Positions 1 to 10,032 of a stretch of 64,000 nt of DNA are shown one piece after another. The translations under genes and the position numbers were made by a program. Where the stretch lies: contig CAWUHX010000005.1 in the NCBI GenBank assembly GCA_963922205.1, positions 3,011,623 through 3,075,622 of the forward strand. Direction: 5' to 3'. Source of the stretch: Romanomermis culicivorax. Taxonomy: Eukaryota; Nematoda; Enoplea; Mermithida; Mermithidae. How positions within the stretch are numbered: the stretch's first letter is position 1; the number at the start of each line of letters is the position of its first letter. Below the pieces are notes generated by a model. The model saw nothing but the letters and a program-made list of their open reading frames with translations. It was not told where the DNA came from and ran no database searches.

Positions 1-3000
1 CCATATGTGATTACTGCATAGGGATGCCCGGATAAAGGATGCACCTAGTGGGGCAGCGAGTTCCAATGGTAAATGAAGGGGTATGGTCACCAAAAATATG
101 TAACGACCAGTTTCTAACTCATACTTTTACTTGCTCTTGGCAACGCACACTTCACAGGCCTCAGGGACACAGGTAACAACAATTTATGATGATAATAGAA
201 TGAAGGGGAACAAAAAAAGGATGATTGCTTTCCCCATTGATAAATACACCAATATGTTTCTTCACAAAACAAGCCTGGCTTTTACAAAAACGCTTTCATA
301 AAAATCTACATAAAATCTGGATAAAAATCTCTCTTTTTCTGGGTTTTCCTGTCTTTTATACTGATTCTTTGATCCACGCCCTTGCATTGTGGGAGGTCGG
401 CTTCCATCCCCTGGCCTAACCAATAGCTGCTTTGCTTACCTGTTTCTGCTTACTGTATGCTTCTTTAGCCATGCCTTTTGGTTTAATTTACTCTTAATTT
501 CCAGGCTTACATGTTTTTAATCTACAGTATGCTTTGGGGAGCCTATATGTTTTTAGTTTTTCATGTGTTTTTCGGTTTTCCATGCATTCCTCCTGAATCT
601 TGTGTCTGGGTCGGGGTTTCTGTATTTTCTACTTGGGCAGGTGTGTTTACGCGTTTGGGCGGAATTATTGTACTCACAGAATGTGTATTTTCATGTGCAT
701 TATGAGGGCCAGGTGCCAATTTGCAAATAATTATGTACGTCTTTAATTGGGTCAATGGGGTGTGGAATGAGCAAAACAGAGTGCTTCACATAAATTTATG
801 GGAATATTTGGGTGTGAATTCCAGACACCCTTGAGACGATAGATTAATAATATGAATTTATAATTAATGAATATCACATAGTGTACATTTTATATTTACA
901 TCAATGCGTTAGCATGTACGTTACAAGTCCAAAATCTATTTTTAGAAAGTAGTCTAGTCTCAGGCCCTTAACTACTCATGATGTGATTATAGAACTACTT
1001 GAGAGCGATGAGAAACTATGATTCCATCAATATTTAATGTGCCAATTTGGAGGAGAATTTTCAACAAAATTCTGTAGGAAAAGAGTGACTTTTAGTAGTA
1101 AAAGCCATAAATGTGATAGATTTCACTAGCACAGAGGAGACATAGACTTATATTTACTTAAGCTACAAAAAAATAAAATAATCATCAATCTAATAGAACA
1201 TTGTTTTATGCTGAACTTTTGAAATTGAATTATTTACATATCAGATTATTTCCATTCAGATTGGAGTTTACTGTAAATTTCATTATGGTTGATTATTTAT
1301 TAGATTTTTGGAAACTAGAGGATGGAAGTTAGTGGTTTTGAAACATCAATTGGTTGTTTGAATATATCATGATCGAAAAATCAAACAGTCAGTTTTCATA
1401 ACTTCTGAAGGTCTGCTCATCCATCATTTATTTAAAACTATGATTTATTGATTCCACTTTATGTCTATTTTGATTTGTGACCTGATTTAGGTTGTGGTAC
1501 CTTGAGTACTTTCCTGTCATCCACAACTAGTGGAGTCAAATCAGTACCACAATTTTACATTCCCCGAATTGAAGTTTTACAGAGAATTTTGGGTCAACAA
1601 ATTTTAGGTTCCCCACAGATTCATCATTCACATCAGCTTTATATTTTTGAAATGAATTTTATGACTCTGTGGGTGAAGAAAATGATAACATGAGACTGAA
1701 TGTGAATTATCCTTCCCCCAACAAAAATTTTCGATTCTGGATAATCCGGAATACTGGAAAATGAATCTCTTAAACATTTGGTTGATGTTTATTTAACATT
1801 TATTTCATGATTTTCAAACATTTATTTCATGCTTACATCACATGCATGCATACCTGTAAAAGATTTGAAAACAGATCAGCTCAGTAACTTGCTTCTCTTT
1901 CTGACATTATACATCAAAAAAGTTTTTTTTCCTAGTTTTCTGAATTAAAAGTAATGACATTTGCAATTTGAGCTTGAGTAGAGCCAAAAAGTTTGATGAG
2001 AACTCTGTTTTGGTGTGAAAGTCGGCTTTTCTGCTCTAAATTATAATTGAATGGCACATTTTTGGGTTAAAAATCTGTAATTCTCAAAACAGTAAAAAAC
2101 ACTGGGTTTAAAAAATCTTGTAGTTTTGTGAATTCGAGTATTAAGAAGCCTCAGCAGAATAATTCTGAGTGTTACATTCGAGATAGTGTATTTGCTAATG
2201 CTAAATGTTATCCCATAGCCACTTGCTATAGCATATGGATGGGTAGATTTTTAACTTGGTGGTCATAAAATCCAGTAGTTCAGAATTGTTTACTATCCTA
2301 CCCAATGATGGTTTACATTGGCTACATGTTCCACAGCCCTAATCACAATAGGCAACTTGTACATTTTTTTCAAGACTCATGTTTAGGCTGGAAACAATTC
2401 ATTTTGCCTCACCAAAATTTTTTTTAATGGATGAAACTGGATGGCTAGTGCATTCTTTTACAGTATTTTACAGTATGTCAAAGCATTGTTCTGCAAATAA
2501 AAAACGCACTGATGTAGACTAGCAAAATTCAATCTAGTTTTATGGAAACAAGCCAGGTTCATTGGGGTGTAGCCAATTGCACTCTTTTCATATGCACTTT
2601 TGCCAATTGCCCCAATCCAAATGCACCACATGTCATATGCACTATTAGCATATGCCCGGTGTGTTAAATGCGCCATTTGCAAATGGGCATTGTTCATTCC
2701 AGCCATAATTCTAATTGCACACTGAAAACAAAGTATCATATGAGAAATGTAATTATTCTTGAAGACCACACAAACTAGGCAAAAACAACATTGTAAATTA
2801 TTATACAGTCATACAGGACCACACATATAATCATATGGCCAGAGTTGAAAATTACCAAATTTGGAACACTAGAATTTTTTACACTTAATCTACAGTATGA
2901 TCAGGGTCAAATTAATGCTATTGATTTTATGACCACTATAGCTTATAACTTGGCTGATCCATTGGCGTCTATGCATTTGTGTCTTGCTTATTTTGACTTT

Positions 3001-3076
3001 CGAACCCAAGTGGTAAGGTTTGGAGTAAATGCTTAGTTTTGCTTGAAGTATCAAGGTACTGGGTAGAGGATTATCT
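1..3076. other. Gene-free AT-rich flank
   Basis: No convincing gene is seen on either strand; open frames are short and lack domain-like composition. At 2560-2710 there is a cluster of short motifs of the type CAATTGCAC, CATATGCAC and CAAATGCACC. Motifs of the form TACAGTA/TACTGTA are scattered through the stretch. Confidence 0.6.
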
Positions 3077-3223
3077 GATCATAGAATCATGATCAGATCA
3101 TAGAATCATGATCAGATCATAGAATCATGATCAGATCATGAAGTCATGATCAGATCATGAAATCATGATCAGATCATGAAATTATGATCAGATCATGAAA
3201 TCATGATCATATCATAGAATCAT
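3077..3223. repeat. 19-bp minisatellite, about 7.7 units
   Basis: Tandem array with a 19-bp unit close to GATCATGAAATCATGATCA. The first three units read ATAGAATC where later ones read ATGAAATC. Each unit is nearly its own reverse complement, so the array could fold into hairpins in either strand. Confidence 0.9.
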
Positions 3224-4528
3224 TTACAGTACCTAAACTGATATAGACACAGCAAAAATTTCCAGATTGGAAAAATTTTTTATAAAAATGCTTCCTACAC
3301 AATTTCTGGAGACAATAGTCATCTTAGTCACTTTTTTTATTACCAGTGTATCCATTGCCTTTCTATGATGAATTAAAACACAAAGGCCACGCATTTGCAA
3401 AAAGCGCAATTGCAGTTGGCGCATTATACACATGGCCCATATAAAAATGGCACACTTGAAAATTAGTGCAATTGGCTATGGCGCAAATGCGAAAGCGCAA
3501 TTGAAACTGGTGCAAATGGCTACAAACCGGTTCATTGTCCATGTTTTTGGTTGGCTGAATCACTTGATTTCAATTCTGATGTGAAAGTCTGGCAACAACT
3601 CAAAAATCATTCGTGATAGCATGCAAAACTATGTAAATTGAATGAACTTATTGCAGGCGTAATGAATCTTTAGTGTACTCAGATGACAAAACAACAGTTT
3701 GAGATGAATAAAGGGCGTATCATGGATCACTGAGAATGTAGTTTCATGTTTTGGTTGTTTTACCTCGTTCTTGTGTAGATGCACCATTATAGAGCAAATA
3801 AATTTTGTTATTGTACAGTACACTTACTACATAATTTCAAAAAAAACAAAGCACACAATATTTGTTCCACTCATTAACACAATGGCAGCCATTTTTCAGG
3901 AGCACATTTACTCATGCCTGTATCAATTGTCACTCAATCCTATTTGGCAATTGTGATGTATAAGTACAATGAAATTACTGAAAATTTTGAATGTAAAAAA
4001 TTTAGTGGTGAATTCCCCCCCCCCTTTCCCACAATATGGGCCTGCCTCCTGGCAACTGCCAATTACAGGTATGTTTGATGCAAGAAAAAACACTGCCAAA
4101 CAGTAAAGTTCTTAATTGTGGCTATAAAACCAACTTAAAGTTTCTTAAACTTTGGTTTTTCACTTAGCACTCCATTATGGGAAGGCAAAGGCTCAGAAAT
4201 GACAGAATGTAAAGTTCCTGAACTGCCAAAGCTATAAGTGTTCTAAGTCTTTCGTATCTGGCTCATCATGGAATCAACTATGGTATGAAGTTTCACACTG
4301 ATGATAAAATGCTTGAACGAAAATTTGGTTAACCTACAGTAAGACATCCAGGCAAGAGAATTAAAATTCATCATGGTAGGCCATGTGGAAAATAACACAT
4401 TGTATGTTACCTTCTAGGCCATCCCATTTGTTACAATAATAAAGTTTTCACATTGAGCCTGTGAACCATTTGAACACAATCTTCTGGAGAAAGCAACGGT
4501 AAGATCTGCAAGCTGGACAATCTAAATT
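3224..4528. other. Intergenic flank of element A
   Basis: No gene seen. At 3390-3540 lies a second cluster of motifs such as GCGCAATTG and GTGCAATTGGC. These are the reverse-complement counterparts of the cluster at 2560-2710. A run of ten or more C is at about 4014-4024. Confidence 0.5.
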
Positions 4529-4532
4529 CACT
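4529..4532. repeat. Target-site duplication of element A, left copy
   Basis: CACT immediately precedes the 5' LTR and is repeated at 14094-14097 immediately after the 3' LTR. A 4-bp duplication is normal for Ty3/gypsy integrases. Confidence 0.9.
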
Positions 4533-5293
4533 TGTGAAGAAGAAAATAGTTTTGGTATAATTTGCATAATTTTTATAGAAAGTTTACTGTAGTTCGTTTT
4601 AATTAATCGTTTTTATATTTTTATTCTTTTTCTGCATAATTAGTAATCCTGTCACTGGTTCCTAGCACCACCCGAACCAAAAATTCCAACTTTGACCAAA
4701 TTTCGTAAAAACATTAATCCTAAACCTACCAAATCTATACCAAAGCATATGTGGTTGATTCATTAGCCTTTAGCTAATGCCGTTTGGCCCTTATGCGCCT
4801 GTTATCTATTAATCTTAGAAAATGCTACCTAGTCGTACTATCTTAAGAATATAACCGATCAGAAAATATATAATTCTTTTCTCAGAAAAGCAACCAAAGC
4901 TTTTTCCACACATAACTACCGTAATCGCCTACCGTAATACCTCCTCTTTATAACCTAATGATACCAGTTTAATATAAATATCCGAATTCTACTCAAAGTT
5001 TGACTTCTTTTTCTTTTTATCTTTCCTCGTATTAATCCTAGAATTTTCGGCGTTTGCCACCTAGTAATTTTTGGTCGTATTATTATATATTCTAAACAAA
5101 ATATATATATTTTGGAGAAGTTCGTGTTATCGATTTTATTGATATCGTAGTTACAATTAGTCTTTTCGTTTTGTCGTTCGTATTGCAATGGTGCCCCGCT
5201 TGTTCTTTGCCAGAAAAAGTATTCATTAGTTTTTGTGTGCGTTTCAAATAAAATTACAAAAGAAAATCTACATTTTGTCATTTGCCCCTGACA
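4533..5293 (+). repeat. 5' LTR of element A
   Basis: Begins TGTGAAG and ends CCTGACA. It matches the 3' LTR over 761 bp with no indels and 7 substitutions, 6 of them transitions. An AATAAA lies about 45 bp before the end. TACTGTAG occurs near the start and is shared with the LTR of element B. The 108-codon antisense open frame inside is not considered a gene. Confidence 0.95.
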
Positions 5294-5298
5294 AAAGT

Positions 5299-5310
5299 TG
5301 GCGAGGCTGG
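5299..5310 (+). promoter_or_regulatory. Primer binding site of element A
   Basis: TGGCGAGGCTGG starts 5 bases after the LTR. The same 12 bases follow the 5' LTR of element C directly. It would pair with a tRNA ending CCAGCCTCGCCA, which has G before the CCA; this fits a serine tRNA, but the tRNA was not identified. Confidence 0.8.
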
Positions 5311-5527
5311 TAAAATTTATTTTTGGATAACTTTCAAAACAAAATACAAAAAAAAAATAATATAATATTTTTTTTTCTTTGCTAAAAAATTGTTTTTACG
5401 AATTATCGTGCATGCTCATTTTTATTTTCTTTTTATTACAAATTTTCCCGTATTTTCGAGTCACATCAGATAAGGTGTAAATTATCTATAGTGACCAAAG
5501 AACAGTTTTTTTGTGCACAACTTTCAG

Positions 5528-5780
5528 TACTACAGCACGGTTTCGGACCAGCATAGACATACAGTAATTTACACAGTCAGCTTCCTGATAGCTAACAAAC
5601 AAAACTAGTTTCTACAGCACGGTTGTCGCAGCATAGGAACATTTTTCACACAGTTTCTACAGCACGATATCAAGGAAAGTTTGGTACTAAGCATAGAAAC
5701 TGTTCACACAAGTCGTATTCTACAGCACAGCTAACGATTCATAAATCTTTTCTATTTTATTCGTTAGCTAGCATAGAAAT
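5528..5780 (+). repeat. Leader repeats of element A
   Basis: Four imperfect units, starting near 5530, 5611, 5659 and 5720. Each opens with CTACAGCACG and carries GCATAGAAAC or a close variant downstream, with different filler between. They lie between the primer binding site and gag. Elements B and C have unrelated repeats at the same place. Confidence 0.75.
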
Positions 5781-6822
5781 TTGGATATTTTCCACAGGCT
5801 GGTGGAAACAAGTATTTTGGAAAATATTTCTTTTTGTGAATTTCTTAGTTTTTTTCATTTTTGTTGGTTTTCTCAACAAAACAAAAAAAAAAAAGTCCAT
5901 TGTGGATAATTCAACACCCAGTACAAAACGTTTACGAGGTAATCTTTCAAATCCTAGTTTACCTCTGCACGACCAATTTGACAACATTATAAAAAGTGCA
6001 AAAGAATCAGTTTCCTCAAAAAATCTTCGCCAAACTTCAAAAATGAGTCAATTTGATCCTACTGCTTTAGAAACGACCATCAATAGCAGCCTGAGAAAGG
6101 TCTTAGCACCTCTTGATCAACGAGTAAATGATCTGTATGACAGGCTTGATGATGTAAATTTAACTGACACTAACAGAAAGATTGCCGATTTAACAGCAAT
6201 GTTAGGCAATGTAAATTTAGTAGATGCTGCAGAAGAACTCAGAAGGGCAGCCCGTTTTAACCCTATCCTTTCCTTAAGACCGCCATCAACATTTTCAGGA
6301 GCATTAGGCGAAAACTTGACCGATTGGTTTGAAAAACTTGAGCAATATATGCGTCTGCAAGGTATTTCTGATAACGATGATGCCTACAAAAAAGCCTATC
6401 TTGAATCCAATCTAGCAGGCCCAGCACAGGCCTCTTTTCGTGAACTAAAGCGCCGTATCAATCCTCCTAACACCTACGATCAGTTTAAGCATGAGTTATT
6501 AAACATTTATCCTGATGGCAGAGACTCAGATGTTCACCAACAAATTATTTATGATCGTAAACAACGTTTTAATGAAACTGTGTTGGAGTACCTTGATTCT
6601 CTACGTAAATTAGCATGTGCAGCCTACCCAAATCTTGATGAAAATGCCAAACAAACTATTATAAAACCGATTTTTCTGCGGGGCTTAAAAAATAATGTTC
6701 GTGAAGCTATAAAATTTTGCGAATTTTCGACCCTATCTGATGCATGTAAAGCTGCATGTTATACTGAATCCCAGCTCATGAGGGACGACCCTCTACCACT
6801 AATGCTACTATTTCTACTTTAG
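5623..6822 (+). CDS. gag: Gag (matrix/capsid part) of element A
   Basis: Structural Gag protein that would form the particle shell. The region from about residue 215 on (PPSTFSGALGENLTDWFEKL) matches the gags of B and C over the whole capsid part, including GRDSDVH and the segment ending in MRDD. The first methionine gives a 399-codon frame, but the first 85 or so codons run through leader repeats and an A-rich stretch, so the true start is probably further in; Met at 6043 is one candidate. The frame stops at 6820 while nucleocapsid continues in another frame from about 6780. In element B the gag C-terminus and nucleocapsid share one frame, so this break looks like a mutation in A and not programmed frameshifting. 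Retrotransposon Gag identity is sure; the start is not. Confidence 0.85.
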   Translation: MSQHRNIFHTVSTARYQGKFGTKHRNCSHKSYSTAQLTIHKSFLFYSLASIEIWIFSTGWWKQVFWKIFLFVNFLVFFIFVGFLNKTKKKKSIVDNSTPSTKRLRGNLSNPSLPLHDQFDNIIKSAKESVSSKNLRQTSKMSQFDPTALETTINSSLRKVLAPLDQRVNDLYDRLDDVNLTDTNRKIADLTAMLGNVNLVDAAEELRRAARFNPILSLRPPSTFSGALGENLTDWFEKLEQYMRLQGISDNDDAYKKAYLESNLAGPAQASFRELKRRINPPNTYDQFKHELLNIYPDGRDSDVHQQIIYDRKQRFNETVLEYLDSLRKLACAAYPNLDENAKQTIIKPIFLRGLKNNVREAIKFCEFSTLSDACKAACYTESQLMRDDPLPLMLLFLL

Positions 6823-6839
6823 CCCTACAAGACCAACGT

Positions 6840-7439
6840 GTGAAGAAGTTGGAAAACGCAATTAATGAATTGCAAAGCCAACTCAAGATGAGCAAACAAA
6901 AACGTTATTGCAAAAATTGCAAGACGAACACACACACCACAGAAACGTGCCGGCGTAGCAACGGTTATCAAAACGATAATCATGGCCAAACCCGAAAGTG
7001 CATGATTTGCAACAGGGAAGGCCATTTTTCCCACCAATGTCGTTCCCCCTGTCGGAATTGCGGGCGCACAGGGCATAAAACATCATCATGTTCAATGTCG
7101 CCCAGAAAAGGTATGAATTTTCAAAATGGTGGACAGCAAAATTATCGACAAACCCAAAATAATCAATATACTGGCAGGCAAAATAGAAATCTGCATCAAA
7201 ATACAATAAGTTCTCTTGATCTTGAGGATGAAAGTTTAGCTATGTTATATCCTCTATCAACTGGCATATCGAATGAATTCATCAACTGTAATTTAGATCC
7301 ATTCTGCACGTGCAGATATTGCCCTCAACATGGCGTCAAAAATGGTCAAGAAAATACCAAAACTGATACACCACAAACCGCGAATCAACAACTTGCACCA
7401 CCACAAAAAATATCAAACGGATTCAGTTATGGAAACTGA
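6840..7439 (+). CDS. gag: Nucleocapsid of element A, three CCHC zinc knuckles
   Basis: C-terminal RNA-binding part of Gag. Three zinc knuckles of the form CX2CX4HX4C are visible: CKNCKTNTHTTETC, CMICNREGHFSHQC and CRNCGRTGHKTSSC, within residues 20-83. A coiled-coil-like stretch precedes them, and a Gln/Asn-rich tail with a small Cys cluster (CTCRYC) follows. The frame is open upstream to about 6768, so this is the rest of Gag after a one-base frame change. The last 143 bases overlap the start of the Env-Pol frame (open from 7297), which lies in the +1 frame relative to this one. In element B a protease domain follows the same tail; here it is missing. Confidence 0.9.
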   Translation: MKKLENAINELQSQLKMSKQKRYCKNCKTNTHTTETCRRSNGYQNDNHGQTRKCMICNREGHFSHQCRSPCRNCGRTGHKTSSCSMSPRKGMNFQNGGQQNYRQTQNNQYTGRQNRNLHQNTISSLDLEDESLAMLYPLSTGISNEFINCNLDPFCTCRYCPQHGVKNGQENTKTDTPQTANQQLAPPQKISNGFSYGN

Positions 7440-10002
7440 TGATTGCCCAAAAACGCCACAAATTGATGAACACCAATTAGCAATTCACAAGCTCACATTC
7501 GCATTAAACACCATTGAAATGGAGTGTGAACAGGAAAATGATCCGATTGTCAAAGAAAAGCTTGTAAAGCATGCCTCGAGCATAAAAATGCAATTGGCTC
7601 ATGTTATAACCAGTAAGATCAAATCCATTTTTTCCTATCTTGCATCATTTCTAAATATATTTCCTATTACAAAGGCTAAAGATCATCTACCATTGATTGC
7701 CAAGTGCCACGACCCAAAATCCATTTGCAGTGCCCAAATGACGGGTCTCAACGTTTGTAGTGATAAAATGATTTATTATTTTTACATCTTCATATTTTTA
7801 ACCTTAATTTTTGTGACGCCTACATTTAGTAAAGAGTACCAAATATGCGGTGCTTCTAAATCTGGTCATGCTCTGGAAATTCCAAAAAATATAACTTGCC
7901 GACCACCAAATAAAATTTTTAAACCGTACTCTATCAATGTTTCTGTCTATGTCCCAAGAAGTGAACCAATACTGTCCAAAGCTTTTAAATGTTTTATAAG
8001 AAACCGTGTAATATGCACAAATATGGGGTTTTTTGGATCAAAAGGCATCGTTGCTGATAAAATCTCTACGATAAATGTCAGCCCCCTTCAGTGTACTAAA
8101 GCAATCAAAAGTAAATCCTATTACAACAAACCGTTAGTAAAAATGCATGATGGACTTTGGTCCACTAATCAGTCTTTAGCACTGAATTTTTCTTGGTGTT
8201 GCAAAGATTTTTGCCAAAAGTCCGAAAATTTTTTCATAGACGAAGGACATGTTGCCACCTGGGATGGAAAACTCCTGACTTCTGACCTAGGAGATCTAGG
8301 TGGATGCGTGCCCAATGCAGGCCGATGTACCAATCATGAAAGTACTATCATCTGGAACCAAACTACTATTTCTCACGTTTGTCCAATGGTCTTAAAAGGT
8401 ACATATATGGCTAAAATTAGCGGCATGTACATCATTATTGACGAACTTCAGGGAGCCTTTAAACTCCAATCAAGCTACAAAAATTGTCCAGAACTTTCTC
8501 ATGCCTTAAGTACTCATCAAGGAGTTGTACTTATAATTAAAAACGGATATAATATGAATGAACACGATATGAAAACACAAAACAATATTTCCTTAGATCC
8601 AGTAAATGCAAAGCTTAACTATCTTGAGAACAAAATGCTAAGAAACGAAAAAGAAAACTTCCGATACGTCTGGCTAGAAATGTGCCATTATGCCCAAAAA
8701 TATTTAGATATTATTTGGCAAATGCTTTTGTTTGACCCTACTCTAGGAATCCGCGCTTTGCTTCAAAGGCAAGATGTGACTGCCGACTTTACTGGTCAAA
8801 TTTTAACTGTATGGTCATGTAAAAAGGTAAAAGTTCATAAAACGTATGATGACCACAAAATAGGTTCTATGTGTTATAAGTATTTGCCAGTTATTGTTGA
8901 AAACTACACGATGTTTGTGACCCCTGGTGGTCTGGACTTAACAGAATATAGTCCAACAGTTGATTGTGCCCATCAACCCGTGCTTATTTTCAAGAAGAAT
9001 TCCAAATGGTCTACTAAAGCAGGGCCGATTCATGTCAGCCATGTACCTATGGAACTGCTGTGGAAAGGTCATCATAAAATGTTTCAATTTGACACCCCAT
9101 CGATTTTTCATGACAAATTGGCTTTAGCCCCTACAAATTTTGCATTTTTGCGCCAATATATATCCAAAACTCAAAAACTAGAAGCTATTTTGAACAATGT
9201 TGTTAATTATACCTCAGCTCTTTCCCTACAACCCGATGCTATATACAGTACATTAGCAGGCGCGGGAACAGGTGTCAAGACTGCTGTACAAGGAATAGGC
9301 CAATCTTTCGAGCATGTTCTTAGAACAGAAAGTGACATATTTTCGAATATTTTTCATGACCTCATCAAAGCGCCCCTTCAGCTTATTTTAAATAGCGTGG
9401 TCATAATCCTTGTTGTTTTAGCCGTTTGCTACTTAGTATACGTTTTTCTCATTTGGTATTTAGCCAAACGAAAATCTCGCATCCGAGACAGTTGTTCGTC
9501 CCAGCAAACCGTTTCTTTTGGCCGAGCTCTACTAGAAATGTCCAAGATGAAAGCAAATGCAAAAAATAAAACAAAACAGCCTAAATTATCCCGATTCAAT
9601 TTTCGCTTCAACAAAACCAAAGATAATGTTGATATAGAACAGGCTGTAAATCTTTTCATAGATCAACAAAAGAGAACCCCATACGTAAATGTTACAATTA
9701 ATGATCAACTTACAGTAAAAGCATTGATTGACCCAGGTGCTGTCTATTCTATCATTGATGCAGATATTGCTGAAAAACTATCAAATTTAAGAATCCTAAC
9801 TACAACAGCTCGTCCGATAGCAGCAAATAAAACTCCGATCAAGCTTCATGGAGCAGTTTTCTTAACCGTAACATCTTACGACATCTCTGAAACTCTCCTA
9901 GTTCAAATACAGGAAAATTGCACGGCAGATTTGATTCTGGGGACAAATTTTCTCAATCGTTTTAAAAGCATTGAATTCAATTGGGAGAATTCTTTTATCT
10001 GA
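7330..10002 (+). CDS. env-pro: Env (gB-like glycoprotein) fused to protease, element A
   Basis: One 890-codon frame, open from 7297. Residues 1-146 are a hydrophilic linker with a coiled-coil-like part. Met147 starts a hydrophobic signal segment (MIYYFYIFIF). The ectodomain runs to about residue 685 with many Cys and at least seven NXS/T sites (NITC, NVS, NQS, NFS, NQT, NIS, NYT). Residues 447-502 have the spacing of the conserved herpesvirus gB core: W and C, then an aromatic stretch, DPT, R, G, and a final C-hydrophobic motif. A Gly/Ala-rich membrane-proximal stretch precedes a transmembrane helix at about 686-711 and a basic tail. The protease follows in frame: the motif at 801-804 is DPGA instead of D(T/S)GA, with ILGTNFL later. 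The frame ends at a TGA where B and C read through. The gB kinship is from pattern recognition and was not tested by search. Confidence 0.85.
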   Translation: MASKMVKKIPKLIHHKPRINNLHHHKKYQTDSVMETDDCPKTPQIDEHQLAIHKLTFALNTIEMECEQENDPIVKEKLVKHASSIKMQLAHVITSKIKSIFSYLASFLNIFPITKAKDHLPLIAKCHDPKSICSAQMTGLNVCSDKMIYYFYIFIFLTLIFVTPTFSKEYQICGASKSGHALEIPKNITCRPPNKIFKPYSINVSVYVPRSEPILSKAFKCFIRNRVICTNMGFFGSKGIVADKISTINVSPLQCTKAIKSKSYYNKPLVKMHDGLWSTNQSLALNFSWCCKDFCQKSENFFIDEGHVATWDGKLLTSDLGDLGGCVPNAGRCTNHESTIIWNQTTISHVCPMVLKGTYMAKISGMYIIIDELQGAFKLQSSYKNCPELSHALSTHQGVVLIIKNGYNMNEHDMKTQNNISLDPVNAKLNYLENKMLRNEKENFRYVWLEMCHYAQKYLDIIWQMLLFDPTLGIRALLQRQDVTADFTGQILTVWSCKKVKVHKTYDDHKIGSMCYKYLPVIVENYTMFVTPGGLDLTEYSPTVDCAHQPVLIFKKNSKWSTKAGPIHVSHVPMELLWKGHHKMFQFDTPSIFHDKLALAPTNFAFLRQYISKTQKLEAILNNVVNYTSALSLQPDAIYSTLAGAGTGVKTAVQGIGQSFEHVLRTESDIFSNIFHDLIKAPLQLILNSVVIILVVLAVCYLVYVFLIWYLAKRKSRIRDSCSSQQTVSFGRALLEMSKMKANAKNKTKQPKLSRFNFRFNKTKDNVDIEQAVNLFIDQQKRTPYVNVTINDQLTVKALIDPGAVYSIIDADIAEKLSNLRILTTTARPIAANKTPIKLHGAVFLTVTSYDISETLLVQIQENCTADLILGTNFLNRFKSIEFNWENSFI

Positions 10003-10032
10003 TTCAAAAGTTGTCATATTCCTTGTGACGGC

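Noticed and set aside
4955-5281. 108-codon antisense open frame in the LTR of A (113 codons in the 3' LTR).
   Set aside because: It exists twice only because the LTR does; composition is low-complexity and it matches no family.
5623-6042. Counting the first 140 codons of the gag frame of A as a genuine membrane-anchored Gag N-terminus.
   Set aside because: Much of this stretch is leader repeat and A-rich DNA, and B and C have no matching sequence.
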